From NCBI GenBank assembly GCA_016801885.1, contig CM028894.1:10051241-10115240 (forward strand): DNA of 64,000 nucleotides, given 5' to 3'. Source of the stretch: Toxotes chatareus (taxonomy: Eukaryota > Chordata > Actinopteri > Toxotidae). The notes below the pieces were generated by a model. It had not been told where the DNA came from and did not search any database. It saw nothing but the letters and a program-made list of their open reading frames with translations. The position numbers and the translations under genes are program-made. Positions 48,996 to 59,839 of this stretch are shown here, piece after piece (the stretch's first letter is position 1; each line of letters opens with the position of its first letter).

Positions 48996-49340
48996 GAAGG
49001 AATAGCTCTACATTTTTATACATTTTCCCTTTCTTGGTGAGAGTTAAATGAGAAGATTGATTAGCTTAGCCAGTTTTAGCAAAGAAATAGTTATGGCACG
49101 TAGCCTATAAAACCACATGTTTTTACATTTGTTTGTGAACAGATGAAAGAAGGAGATTCAACATGCTAATTAGTGAACTTTAGAGATGCTGGTAGGCATG
49201 TTTTTTAACTCTGAGGAGAGCCAGGCTAGCTAGCTGGTTTCCCCTTGCTTCCAGTCTTTCTGCTAATCAAACTAATCACCTGCTGTCTCTAGCTTCATAT
49301 TTACCGTACAGACATGAAAGTTGGATCAGTCTTCTTTGTA
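48996..49340. mobile_element. Foldback-type teleost element, head-to-head arms
   Basis: The left outer arm (48999-49070) has AAGGAATAGCTCTACATTTT, TTTCTTGGTGAGAGTTAAATG and AGAAGATTGATTAGCTTAGCC. From about 49083 the sequence reads in the other orientation: AGAAATAGTTATGGCACG, CCTATAAAACCACATG, TGCTAATTAGTGAACTTTAG, AGATGCTGGTAGGC, GAGCCAGGCTAGC, CTTCCAGTCTTTCTGC, TAGCTTCATATTTACCGTAC and GGATCAGTCTTCTTTG. It is the best-preserved copy of the family in this window. No transposase is encoded. Confidence 0.78.
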
Positions 49341-52300
49341 GTTTCTGTTTGATGTTTCTGTAATAATACACTTGTCTATAGTTGTACTGTGTTTGGAAGT
49401 AAAATAGCATTTTGAGAGCAAATGTTTAATGCTAATAAACAGATGAAAATTTACAGTGTCAAGTAGTTGCATGCTAGGATATGGAGATTATTGTGTGTTC
49501 CATTCTGAAGATATGTCTGAGATTGACAAAATCCATTTGCACTTTTTTGTCTGCAGGCAGCGGACAGCCAAGTGGTGAGGTGTAATGGCATTTAAAGGAG
49601 GGGTATTACGGTAAACAACAACTGTCTACTCTTGAGGTGGATTCTGCAATTGAAGGTGCAATTTAAGTGCTGTTAAACCACAAAGCTGGGACTCCTCACG
49701 GCTTCACAAACTTTTGACGTAACAAAATTGCACCATTTGAGCAAGACATGAGGAACTGCCCCAGTGTGCAGTTAAAACAGGAAGGAATAATAATGCTGCT
49801 TGTGTAACTTTTCTAGTTTTGAGTCTGAACCTGATTTAAAAATGGCTGCTTGGATTAGATTAGCCTGTTAAGAATGGGGAAGTCATCTTCCTTCATTGCT
49901 TGCTAGCTGCAATCATAAAGATTTGCACTTAGCGTGAATTCTTTTCTTTAACCATATGAAAACCATCATCCTGTCCTACATCTGGTGCTGCAGTTTCCAG
50001 ATCAATTGCAAATGCTGACAGAATAATGTTTTGTATGTAAGTATGTTAATACTGCTACCAGGTTGGCTTAACCCCCAGTGGCCCGTGTGTACCAATTAGA
50101 GTTTGCATTTCCAGGTTTGCACTGAGCAAGCATTATCACAGCGCAGGTGCTGAAAATGCAGGTGAACTGTTTTCGCTTTCCTCTTCAAGATCAGATCCAA
50201 GTGGGGGGCTCAGCGTAAGCATTCCTCCCACCTACATGACTGCACTGTTTTCGGGAAAGGCCTGTGTTGACAAGCCCTTCATTAGAGTCTTTGTCCTGGA
50301 AGAGCCTAGTACATAATTAATGTCTCCATGATGGATTACATGGGTGGGTTGCAAACAGCAAAGAGGTCGGCAGAATATGGGAGAAGTGATGCGAGGCTAT
50401 TTTCCCTATCGAACATGCTTACTGTGTGCCCCTTCTGCACTTGGCACCAAAATTGCTGATTAGAAAGTCACAATATTTACACCAGTGGTGACTATAGTAC
50501 AGGTGCAAGTTAAAATTAACCCCCTGCGCCTTCACTTTCCCATTTTTTTTCTTTGCGTCTGTGTATGAGAAACAAAGGCAGATGCGGCCCGACAAATGAT
50601 CATCTTTATTGCGACTCTCACAGGTGGGGCTTTGGGTGGATGTAAACCATTAATCAAAGCCATCGTTAATGGTGCAGAAAGTGCTGTGGAAATTAAACCC
50701 CTTCTGTTCCTCTTTCCATAATGTTGAGGTGCTCTGTTTTTACGATGAAAAGACTGTGGCTCTGTTGAGAGTAAGGTCTCTCGTTGTGCTGGTTCTTTGT
50801 CGTCATGTATCAGTTGGAAACTGTGAACACTAATGTCAGTACTGTGTCAGCCACTAGTCAGCGACTAGTATCATATTGTTCAGTAGTAATGAGCTTGAGG
50901 TATCTTGCTTCATGTCAAATTGCAGCTCAGAGGTTTAGTTTAATGATTTTAACATTTGACTTCCAGATAGAAAACCAGGATGAACATCAGTGTGCTGACA
51001 GTCCTCGCAACCTCCAGGCTATGTTTTAATAAAACAAACTAAATCAGAAATAATTGCAACACATAGCTTTTTATATAAGAGATCAAGTGGGCTCAAGTGG
51101 AATGGCATCTAATTGAAAGTGCAGGGAATGTTTGATCTCAGTGTTTTCATTTAATACCATCCTCAGGGAAGCCAAGCGCAATATTATCCACCATTTCCAG
51201 GGTTTTTGGAAATATAATTTAAATCTGATGGGAACTGCTTTGCCCTTTTCCCCCCAAAAAACACTCCAGCACGTCTTAAAATTGTAAGAGCCCTGGTATC
51301 CCTGAGCCTTCCTGAAGCATGTCACTCAGCTCACTGGCAGTTGTTGAGATTTCAGTCCAAATAAATTTGCCTGCATCTTGCCAGTGTTCGGTGTACAGTC
51401 TAGCGCACCAGTGGATGAAGTGACTCGCTCAATTATACATTTACTTAGACAAGTAATAAAGCACTGCCACTCTCTGCCAAAGCTGGGGCTGATTATACTG
51501 GCTGTACAAGCTGTTTTCCCAGCCTCCTGTTCCTCCCCTCTTACTTGATCAAGACATTCATCCCAGGGAGAGGCACACTTATTGGAGCGAATGCAACTCC
51601 CAGCACGACACTCTGAACGCTTACTGGTTCCTCCAATGAAAAAGCGCATTTTTTCCCCCTAATCTTCAGATACAGTATGTGAGCTTACGTTTCCAACATT
51701 ATCATAGGATGACACTATCAGTCCAACCTCTTACTGTGCCTCATGTCTACGGACTTGATAAGCTTTATCAGGATTATATGCTTTGCGTTTTTTTTTCTTT
51801 TTCTTATGCTCACCAGTCACAAGGTTAGGAAGAAAAACTGGCCAAAATTCTCTGATAGGATGTACAGCTTCTTTTTTTTTTAATTTTACTGTCATCAACA
51901 TTAAAATAGCTTCAAAAGAAGTGATGCAATCACGTTTTCATGGAGGGGTAAAAAAAAAATCGAATTTTCCCCTCTGCTCATTGTTTGTTTCTGCCCTTTG
52001 ATGAAAGCATGTTAAAGTTAACACGCAGCTGGGGTGTTTGATGCCGTGAATACCTGCTGTTTAGAAGGTGATAGGAAGTCCCAGCGGTTTGTGGAGTGGG
52101 TTCTCATAAAAGAGCATCACTTATGAGCTTCAGGAAGGCACCCCAAAAGTCCTGAATGTATTATGCACGAGCAGCGTTTACATGAGATCACAGTGACGTC
52201 CGTAACATCTTCTGAAGCGCTGCCTTTACATGCTCACACTGACTGGATCTGAACTTACAACTTACATACCTCCTTTCTACACTTTCTCTGCACAATCGCT

Positions 52301-52602
52301 GAAACTACCAGCTACCATAAGGTATAAGATCCCCCGGGGAGGCCATTTCCCCTGCCTTACTGCGAGAGGGAGACAGACTGACAGAGAGCTTCTGATTGAA
52401 TTGACAGCTCATGGCTGCTGCTCGGCTGCCACGTTTGGAAAACAGCGACAGGAAGAGATTCCATCCTGAAGTTAACGCTCCACTAATTGGACATGCATGC
52501 ATGAGAGAGAGGGCTTCATTTAAAACCAATTAGCCAACTTGATAGTCTTAAATTAACCTGAGCTAGATCCAAGCTATGCTAATTTTCATTCCCTGTAACT
52601 TC
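49341..52602. other. Unannotated noncoding sequence
   Basis: No gene is recognised. Several repeat-free stretches have conserved-element-like composition (about 50080-50350, 50575-50700, 51100-51600 and 52440-52560, the last with CCACTAATTGGAC and AAACCAATTAGCC). The 107-codon minus-strand frame at 51326-51649 matches nothing known to me. Confidence 0.48.
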
Positions 52603-52640
52603 ACACTCACTCACTCACGATCACACACTCACTCACTCTG
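52603..52640. repeat. (CACT)n tetranucleotide patch, interrupted
   Basis: CACTCACTCACTCAC, a GATCACA interruption, then CACTCACTCACTC. Confidence 0.9.
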
Positions 52641-54420
52641 ACACATGCTCTGCCTTGTAGCTAATAATTTAGCTACTATCACATCAGGTACAGTTTCTGA
52701 AAGGTAATAGCATTGGCACATATTTCTTCTTACTGCCGAGTTATGACTGGAGGATAACAACAGCTCTTCCAATTAACACACTGCAGCGCTTTTGGGTGCA
52801 AATGATTGTTCAACACTTTCACCATAATGTGCCTTTATGTAAATGGATACCTGAAAACTCTGCACATGCTGTGTAAGTCATCCACTTAGCAATGCAGCGT
52901 GATGATAACATCTGGGGAAGCATCTTCAACATAGACTCAGTAATCCATAAAAGAAAACACCCGAGCTGTCAGGAATGAACTCAGTATTTTAAGTCTGTCT
53001 GTTATTATAGTGTTTATTTTTATGTCTTTCAGTTAACGGACAGCATTTTGGATCAAATGATGGACTCCACCAAGAACAACGCAATTCACTATATCATCAA
53101 ATGGTCATATGTGCTAAAACACATTTGCTCAGTACTACAAGTCCTTTCCTGGCCTTTGGTTACCAGGGAAACCTCTTAGGTCTGTGTATCTGTGTGTGTG
53201 TGTGTGTGTGTGTTTGAATGTGTTTGTCTATTTGTACTAGTGTAATTACACACATGCATCTGGCAGCATCTGCGACAGAGGGCGAGTTTTTTTCTTTTTA
53301 TGGAACCATGGATGTATGGCTGTGACTTCTGCATTTATGTACATTCTACCCACTCAGTGTGAGGCAGGGCTGGGGGTAATGGGAATGGGTGTCTAGCAGA
53401 TGGAAAACATAAAGCAGACCTGGTATGATCAGTAACTGTCCCATGTCTGCGTAAACACAAATAGCAACATAATAGGCCTTTCTCACAGAGGACATTTAGA
53501 CATGTTACAATGGGAGAAGCAAAGGATTTCAAAATAAATAATGAAATTAATTATGGCTGAATTGCATTTAGCTGCTTCAGTTTCAGGGTCCTGATCATTG
53601 AAATGATTTTTTCCTCAAATGTGCAAGGCATTATAGTATTAGTTTCCCATTTTGGTAATGATGACATGTCATCCTGTCCTTTCACGGGGAGGAGGGTTAC
53701 AAGGTTGAGTCATCCTCTGCAGGCAGGTTGCAGGAATAGTCCTAGAAAATAATGGTTGTTTGAGTCACATATTGTGCTCTCTTGTGCTCTTGTGTGTCTT
53801 GCTATTTTACCAACAACCAGCAATCTCACTCTATTCAAACAAAAAAATGTTTTCTCTGTGATGCTTCTTATTGTCTCTAAACATTGTCACAAATATTAAA
53901 GTTCCTCCAGAATAAAAGCTTTGACTAAAATTTAAAAGTAAACAAAATATGTTTCTCTTGGCCAACACTTGACAACACTGTACTCACACAAGTTAATTTC
54001 TGAGATCTCAGAACTTGGCTACTATGCTAAAAAAAAGTCTGATGGACCTATGAAACTAAGACCCAAGCTGTAATAAAAGTGTGATTTTCCTTTAAGGTCT
54101 TGCATATTCTGGAAGTGTCCAATTCCCCCATAGGAAGATTTTGTTCAGATTTCCATACTTCCATGTTTTCTACAGGTTTATGTATACCTTATCCTTAATG
54201 CTTTTTACAGTCATATTGGTATAGCGAATCAGAAGCAACTACAAGGACGAGACAAACAAGGTTGACAGCATGGGAAGATTAGCAGCTGAAACAATAAGTT
54301 GACACCCAGAGGAAATGTACTTTACATTAATGTTGTGACAGCAAAGCTGTGGGACTTGGCCAGACTTCAGACGGTGAACCATTCTTCTTTATCTTCCCTG
54401 TTCACACAAGGTGATGCTGA
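52641..54420. other. Unannotated noncoding sequence
   Basis: It includes a (TG)n array at 53191-53212 and an RFX-like site with one mismatch at 53159-53172 (GTTACC AG GGAAAC). No exon or named repeat is recognised. Confidence 0.55.
53191..53212. repeat. (TG)n microsatellite
   Basis: Eleven TG units. Confidence 0.95.
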
Positions 54421-54594
54421 CGTGCGTGGCCAATCGGATCAAGCGGATGCACTGATTTTGACTTGAGGGAAGAGCTACAGTTACTCATGCGGATGGACCG
54501 ATGCCATACCGAGAGAGCCGACTGGTGGAGGTAGGATATGAGTCTATCTGTCAGCGGCAGAGGCGAGGGGGAGTCGGGTCTAATGAGGAGAGAC
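54421..54594. promoter_or_regulatory. Candidate cis-regulatory block, CpG cluster
   Basis: Twelve CpGs in 174 bases, against a sparse background. The local GC content is raised and a CCAATCGGATC segment lies near 54430. It follows a pyrimidine-rich acceptor-like tract ending at 54410, but stops occur early in the downstream frames, so I do not call an exon. It is too small for a standard CpG island. Confidence 0.33.
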
Positions 54595-55139
54595 GTTTCT
54601 GCTTTAGCCTCTCTTCCCTTCAGACACATATCACAGGGTTGAAAGCCGTGATAAATGCACACCTTACATACTTCCATAACACACACTACTGCAGGTGTAC
54701 TGTAGCTCACACACTCAGAGAAGCATGCTGTCTCCTATGAGAGGGGACTGTCACATCCTCAGTACATACTTGGCATCTTGACTTTTGTTCCAGAGTTACT
54801 CAGTACGTACAGTATGCTGCATAGTTGAATAGTTGACTGTTATGTCAGATTAAAGTTATGATCTTCAGCATTTTAATCCTAGTTGAGTTGGTGACGCTCG
54901 TAGTTACCATGGTATCAGCAAACGCTACTTGATGAGCCACTTTGTCAGAAGTACAACAGTTGAGCAACTGGTACACTTGTGTATAGTGGACACAGTGATG
55001 GTGATGTAATGGGGAAATAATAATTGTAAACATGATCTGATTTCATGCTGCGTACATCACGGGTAGTTTTCCACGCAGCAGTAGGGCACAGTCAAAGTTG
55101 TTACCCTGCTATATGAGGATTTGGCGGTGTGCTGCTGCC
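54595..55139. other. Unannotated noncoding sequence
   Basis: It contains a palindromic RFX-like site with one mismatch at 54903-54916 (GTTACC AT GGTATC). Nothing else is recognised. Confidence 0.55.
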
Positions 55140-55325
55140 TGTCATTTAAACTCACAGTGATTGTTCCTTCTTGTCCCACTATTTCCTACAATTTTTAAAA
55201 CCAGTCATCTGAAAAAGTGCTGAAAATTGTGCCAACTAACATTGCATTTCCTGTGGGTGCTTCACAATAAAAGCCAGCCTGTGTTTTGCTGATTAAATGC
55301 TTTTAATGTGAAGCAAGTAGGAAAT
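55140..55325 (+). repeat. Probable teleost dispersed repeat fragment
   Basis: CCTGTCATTTAAACTCA, CAGTCATCTGAAAAAGTGC, GTGCTTCACAATAAAAGCC and GCTTTTAATGTGAAGCA occur in an order I recall from an abundant fish repeat. There is no second copy in the window to support it, and the borders are approximate. Confidence 0.45.
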
Positions 55326-55669
55326 CTTTTCATTAGCAGTAACTTTATTCACCTCAGGTAGGAGAGAGAGCAGTAAACAGTAAGACTGTTATTAATGAGA
55401 TAACATCCTTCCGGTCCTTCCACTGGGACAAAGGTTATAAGGTCAAAACGATGTGTGGATGTTTGATTACATCTGAAATTTAGTCTGCTGCTCCCACTGG
55501 AAAAACTACTATATGGAGAAGTAATTATGAAATGTAAATACACTGAATGGCTGTTCCAGAAGAAATGCTGACAATAAATTGTGTTAAAATATGGACTGAC
55601 TGAAAAATGAAAATCGTAAGGATTAACAAGAAATTCTGTAACAACATTTGGAGTAAACACCAAATGGTG
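55326..55669. other. Unannotated noncoding sequence
   Basis: A 104-codon minus-strand frame is present without any recognised motif. It lies between two probable repeats and may itself be old repeat sequence. Confidence 0.45.
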
Positions 55670-55985
55670 CTAGAGCTGCAGCAAATTATTTGTTTAATTG
55701 GCAATTCATTTGTTGACAGTGTTTCTGATTTAATAAATAATTGTTTATCCTGTTAGATTTCAGAACACTGTGAAAAATGTCCTGATATCATGATTTTCCA
55801 AAGCTCAAGGTGACGGCTTAAAATTGCTTGTTTTTTTTCAACCAGAACAGTCCAAACCTCCAAAATATTCGATCTATTTTGATTTAAAAACACCAACAAA
55901 ATCGTCGCACTTGAAAAGCTGTATGTTGGGCGAATAACTTAAACGAGTAATCAGTGATTGAAATTTCTTTTTGTACTATGCAGAA
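55670..55985 (+). mobile_element. Teleost nonautonomous repeat (MITE-like), diverged
   Basis: It starts TAGAGCTGCAGCAAATTATT and continues with GAACACTGTGAAAAATGTCC, TCCAAAGCTCAAGGTGACGG, AAATTGCTTGTTTT, CCAGAACAGTCCAAACC and AAAATATTCGATC. This follows the order of a very common teleost element that I recall, whose ends carry GATTAATCGATTAATCG-type inverted repeats. The right end (AACGAGTAATCAGTGATTG) is degraded. The element is noncoding. Confidence 0.7.
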
Positions 55986-56027
55986 CCCTCCTGTCTATGA
56001 GCTTTAGATTAAATGGCACCAGAATGG

Positions 56028-56110
56028 AGACTGTGTGTGTGGATGGAGGAGGAGGAAGAGAGTCTGCACGTTTCCATGTGTGTGCGTATGTGTGTGTGAG
56101 AGAGAGAGAT
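56028..56110. repeat. Compound GT / GGA / GA simple repeat
   Basis: TGTGTGTGTGG, then GGAGGAGGAGGAAGAGAG, then GTGTGTGCGTATGTGTGTGTG and GAGAGAGAGAG. Confidence 0.85.
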
Positions 56111-56653
56111 CTGTAGCACTTTAAGGTTGTTGTTTTGTTATATCCCCTCCCCTCTTCCTGTGTGGCATTCTGTCAGAGCCAGCCCAGTGACATTTTCAGG
56201 CAGCTGAACTCTGGGACCTTTCAGTGTCACCCTCTGTTGTCATTTCTGACTGCTACAGCCCAGACAATGATGCACTCGCACTGTGGGGGGAAAATGATAT
56301 ACAGCCAACCTCAAGGTCTTCCTGCCTCAAAGTTGTTTTTCCACTGCTCCATCAAACCGGCTCTTGCTGGCACAGAATACCACTCACTGCTTTGATGAAA
56401 ACAAAAAAAAGTTTTTTAGCTTTCTAATATGTTCTCAGGAATTGAGAAGAAGTTTAAACTTTGCCGTTTGATATTTGCTGTTCACTGAAGCTGATGCAAA
56501 TATGTGGAATAAGTGCAATACTTACATTCCTTACAAAAGTAATTCCCAATTTGAGTTTTTGTTTTGTTTTTGCAAAATCAAGAATAATAAAGCCTGAAAA
56601 AAGTAAATTTATCATCCTCTTAGTTCATCACATTCCAGTTTGCAAGCCCCATT
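56111..56653. other. Unannotated noncoding sequence
   Basis: Nothing recognised. Short frames only. Confidence 0.55.
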
Positions 56654-56720
56654 GCAGTGGTGGAGGAAGTATTCAGATCCTTTACTTAAGTAAACTTGGT
56701 AAAGTACAAGTACTGCAAAA
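56654..56720 (+). repeat. Teleost dispersed repeat fragment, copy 2
   Basis: GCAGTGGTGGAGGAAGTATTC, AGATCCTTTACTTAAGTAAA and AAAGTACAAGTACTGC. It is closer to the recalled family form than the copy at 12199-12308, to which its first 42 bases align without gaps. Confidence 0.75.
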
Positions 56721-56754
56721 TTGTTCTTGATTATTTCAGTGAATAAACTTAGTT

Positions 56755-57000
56755 ACTTTCCTCCATTGCCCATCGTGGGCTGTTTAATTGCCCCTGACGA
56801 AATCAAATAGGCCTGGTTCCTGAGAGAGTGTATAACCACACGCATCTTATCCATAAATCTGGTTCGTGGGGCCGGTGCAAGGTGGCAGTGGCAGTTATAT
56901 AGGAGCCTCGGCTGAATCACATGCCTGCTGCGAGGAAATGGACCTGTCGGAAGGGCCGTGAAATAGTGCGACGGCAGCGTCACTCACAGCTCTGTTCCTT
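56755..57000. promoter_or_regulatory. Candidate cis-regulatory block, CpG-retaining
   Basis: Repeat-free sequence starting GTTTAATTGCCCCTGACG near 56782. About nine CpGs cluster between 56863 and 56979 (GGTTCGTGGGGCCGGTG, CCTCGGCTG, GTGCGACGGCAGCG). A partial CTCF-like core, GCAAGGTGGCAG, lies near 56877. There is no coding frame. Confidence 0.33.
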
Positions 57001-57860
57001 AATTTCATTATCATATTGGAACAAAATGTGCGCGTGTGTGTGGGTGGGTGGGTGAGTAGTGCATCATACAGGCAACAGGTGCAGCTGAAACAATTTACAG
57101 TTTGAGTGTTTTTAAGATTCAAACACGTGTTTGACACAAGCAGTCGCACACCTGTTTGCCTCAGACGAACACTTCACTCAGAATTATCTAATAACCTATG
57201 TGGGTTATTTTTCTTTCTCAGAAGACGACCTGGGGTATATTCAGCCTCACTGAGATACACATCTGCTACCAACAGAAAACTGCTGCACTACCCTTCACCC
57301 AATCTACTTTTCACCCATCTCAGAGTTCTCAAGCGCTGTTCTGTGAGCGTGGGGTGCGGTGCAGCTGCCTTTAACTGCATTCTCCTTATTGATTCGAGTC
57401 TGGTTGTAACCTCGTATCAGGGCTTTGCAAAGTTCTCTGCAGCATTAAGTCCTGCTCCTAATTGAGGCCTCCCAGAGGCTAACTGGCTCGATTGCTCCGA
57501 CATGTCAAAAAGCATCAGTCAGTTAAATGGGGCTGGGAGATGGAGAGCCGTTATTGCTACTGCTGCTGCTGCCTGCAGGCTGTGACCTTGTGGTGAGATT
57601 GAGCTTGAAATGTCTCCTCTAAACTCGTTGCTTCCCTGGAACGTCCAAGTTCTATTCTTGACCAGAGATCCACCAATGAGTAAGCGTGTGCGTGTATATG
57701 CACGTGTGTTTGCATGTACTGTACATTTGGTCTCATGATGGAGGCGTCTGTGTGAGCTTGTACAAAGATATCCGAGGCCCAAGGCTGCAGAATGAAATGA
57801 ATGACAGTTGTTCTGAGTGGCTGGTGGTCCTGCAGCAAATCCTCTTCAAGATTCATCCTT
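57001..57860. other. Unannotated noncoding sequence
   Basis: A GGGTGGGTGGGTG patch lies near 57042. A 119-codon plus-strand frame (57106-57465) has no recognised motif. A CTGCTGCTGCTGCC patch lies near 57559. Confidence 0.5.
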
Positions 57861-57990
57861 GGTTGCCGGGGATGGACAATTACATAGCCGGATCTGCCAG
57901 GAGATAGGGTCAGAGCATACTGTACTGCATGTAAGGGATGACGACAGAATGTTGCCATGGTAACGCAGAGGTGATGGCGAGGTGTGATAA
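57861..57990. promoter_or_regulatory. Candidate cis-regulatory block around an X-box
   Basis: Repeat-free segment with CpGs at TTGCCGGGG, TAGCCGGATC, GATGACGACAG, TAACGCAG and TGGCGAGG, surrounding the palindrome at 57951-57964. Confidence 0.28.
57951..57964. promoter_or_regulatory. RFX-type X-box palindrome
   Basis: GTTGCC AT GGTAAC is an exact inverted pair of RFX half-sites (consensus GTNRCC, 0-3 bases, RGYAAC). RFX factors bind such sites in promoters and enhancers, including those of ciliary genes. I estimate about 0.5 perfect matches per 64 kb by chance, so occupancy is not implied. Confidence 0.35.
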
Positions 57991-58249
57991 ACAACATACA
58001 GTTTGTCGTCCCTGTAGATGCATGGTTTATATATGATACCAGTTAATGTACTTTACTTTCACAGTATTGTTGCAGGGAAGTTGCCCCAGAAAGGTTCTAA
58101 TGACACACCTCTGCAAAAGTTACAAGATGCATTATTTTTTTTTTACTCTAAGGAGAACCAGACAATGTTTTATTTGGTGGTATGGTGAGTAACTTTGTCT
58201 GTCTTTTAGCTCGCTCATAGGCAGCACTTGGTGCACCTTCTCTTTTGAT
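57991..58249. other. Unannotated noncoding sequence
   Basis: AT-rich stretch with a T-run near 58134-58144. Possibly older retrotransposon sequence, but not recognisable. Confidence 0.5.
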
Positions 58250-58730
58250 TCCTCTGTCTGCACCTCAGTGTCAGCAAGGTGAAGAAACTAGTGGTTGACT
58301 TCACAAAGAAGAAGCTGCAGACACCTCTCAGCATTGAGGTGAAGTGGTAGACATGGTGCAGTCTCACAAGTACCCATTCAGACATGCCAGCAAATGTCCC
58401 GGCTGGTCTTAAAAAAAAAAAAAAAAATGTCATGTGCCACTATTGAATCAGTGCAGTGGCCAGTGTGTTGTTCTTCACAGTAGTGCAAGGGAGTCACTAC
58501 TGAGATGTGGGAGGCAAACAGAATAAACAGGTTTGGGGGAGAAAAAAAAAAAAAAAGGCTGGCTGAGGGCGAAGACCAAAATCTGTCTTACACAAAGCCA
58601 TCCATCCCCTCTACGGTGAGCTGATGTCATCAACACAGCACCACCAGCCTCTGGCTTTTACCCCCAAGGTGCAACATGAAGTGCTTAAGGCGCTGTTGTG
58701 CCAAAAGCCATCAAACTGTGCAGTAGCTTT
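58250..58730 (+). pseudogene. Non-LTR retrotransposon (LINE) ORF2 3' remnant
   Basis: From 58258, one frame reads LHLSVSKVKKLVVDF followed by TKKKLQTPLSI, ending in a stop at 58348-58350. This matches the NVSKTKELVVDF...PLSI region of fish LINE reverse transcriptases. Near 58455-58480 ISAVASVLFFTVV echoes the YQSVVESVLFFAVV segment. At 58698 a different frame reads VPKAIKLCSS, the usual C-terminal VPKAIKLYN motif. At least one frameshift and several stops separate these. Two A-runs (58411-58427 and 58542-58556) interrupt it. I cannot assign a clade beyond a Rex/L2/CR1-like type from memory. Confidence 0.75.
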
Positions 58731-59839
58731 TGTGTGAATGGCCAACAGCCACCTTCTGTGGGATGGCACCTGTACTTACTGTGTAAACTATGCTGGAACA
58801 CCTCTCTAACAGTTTATTCTTCATTGCTTGGACTGCTCATATATAACCGTCGATATAATGACAGCAATCGATTTACATATGGCAAGAACAGAAAGCCTGA
58901 GTGTTCAAATGTTAACTGTGTTGTCTATGTGTTCAGTTTGGGGTGTGAGGTTGTGGATATGCATGTGAATGAAATGGTGCTGGCCTGAAAATTGCACCAC
59001 TACCATAGTTCCCTGGTAGTCTAGTTAATTTCCCTTTTCAGTGTATTTAATTTGTGCACTGCTGTAGCCAGTGCAACTTCACCCTCAAAAGTAGCATCAG
59101 AAAAGCTTGAGAACCTCTGGTACAGTGTAGTTTGTGTAGATTGCAAAGTACATATAAGCCAGAGCACAGTTCCGATGTAACTAAGAAGTAATTTTCTTCA
59201 TACTATTGTTATACTGTTCTATAGAACAAAAGCAGTTTGATGTCACGATAATAAGCCTTCCTCTATAGCTGTGCAGTGATAGACAGCCGCTCCCACAGTC
59301 ACTTACTGAGATTCTGAACAGCCAGAATAACATCCTGACTAATGTGTAGGTTGCTGCTGTGTTTCAATTCAATAGAGGAATCGTTATAAATGGTACCTAA
59401 CTGTTTAGCAGTCAGCAACAGCAGCTGCCAGTTGCAGTGGACACCTTTTGTCTTTGTTGGTTATTTGTCCTCAGTGAAGCAAACATTGCAATTAAACTAA
59501 TTAACATGGAAATAAACACTGAACATAAATAAAACTGTCCTCCAAACACCTGCCCGTTGCTCCTTTGGTTGTCAGTGATTTTCCATCCTTGTAACAGTTA
59601 TCAGCAAACATTACTATAAACTCTACTCAGAAACGGTGTTGTTACAGCCCCAATACAATTCATCATTTAGGGGCGTCTTTCTTATCTTACTCGTGTTGGT
59701 GTCTTGAGGTCCAATCTAATCTTAGTTTTTGTAGTTGTTTAGCCAGTTTGGGGCAAGGGATCTGGATATGACTAGCATTGTGATTGAAGTTTACAATAGC
59801 AGTAGGTGCATGAGAGGCGGTATCTCACAGGTGCACTTT
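58731..59839. other. Unannotated noncoding sequence
   Basis: It may include LINE 3' untranslated sequence at its left. No poly(A) tail or target-site duplication is evident. The rest is AT-rich without recognised features. Confidence 0.5.

Noticed and set aside
51326..51649. 107-codon Cys-rich minus-strand frame
   Set aside because: No signal peptide or domain pattern. The surrounding DNA looks more like a noncoding conserved block.
54411..54530. Possible exon between CACACAAG and GGAG/GTAGG
   Set aside because: The acceptor and donor are tempting, but all three frames meet stops within the interval. Kept only as a regulatory or noncoding candidate.
1967..54916. One-mismatch X-box-like sites at 1967, 19937, 53159 and 54903 as an RFX cluster
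   Set aside because: Allowing one mismatch gives roughly a dozen expected hits per window, so their number is not enriched.
57557..57997. 146-codon minus-strand frame
   Set aside because: No motif is recognised. It overlaps GT-rich and CTG-rich patches and the candidate X-box block, which fits chance.
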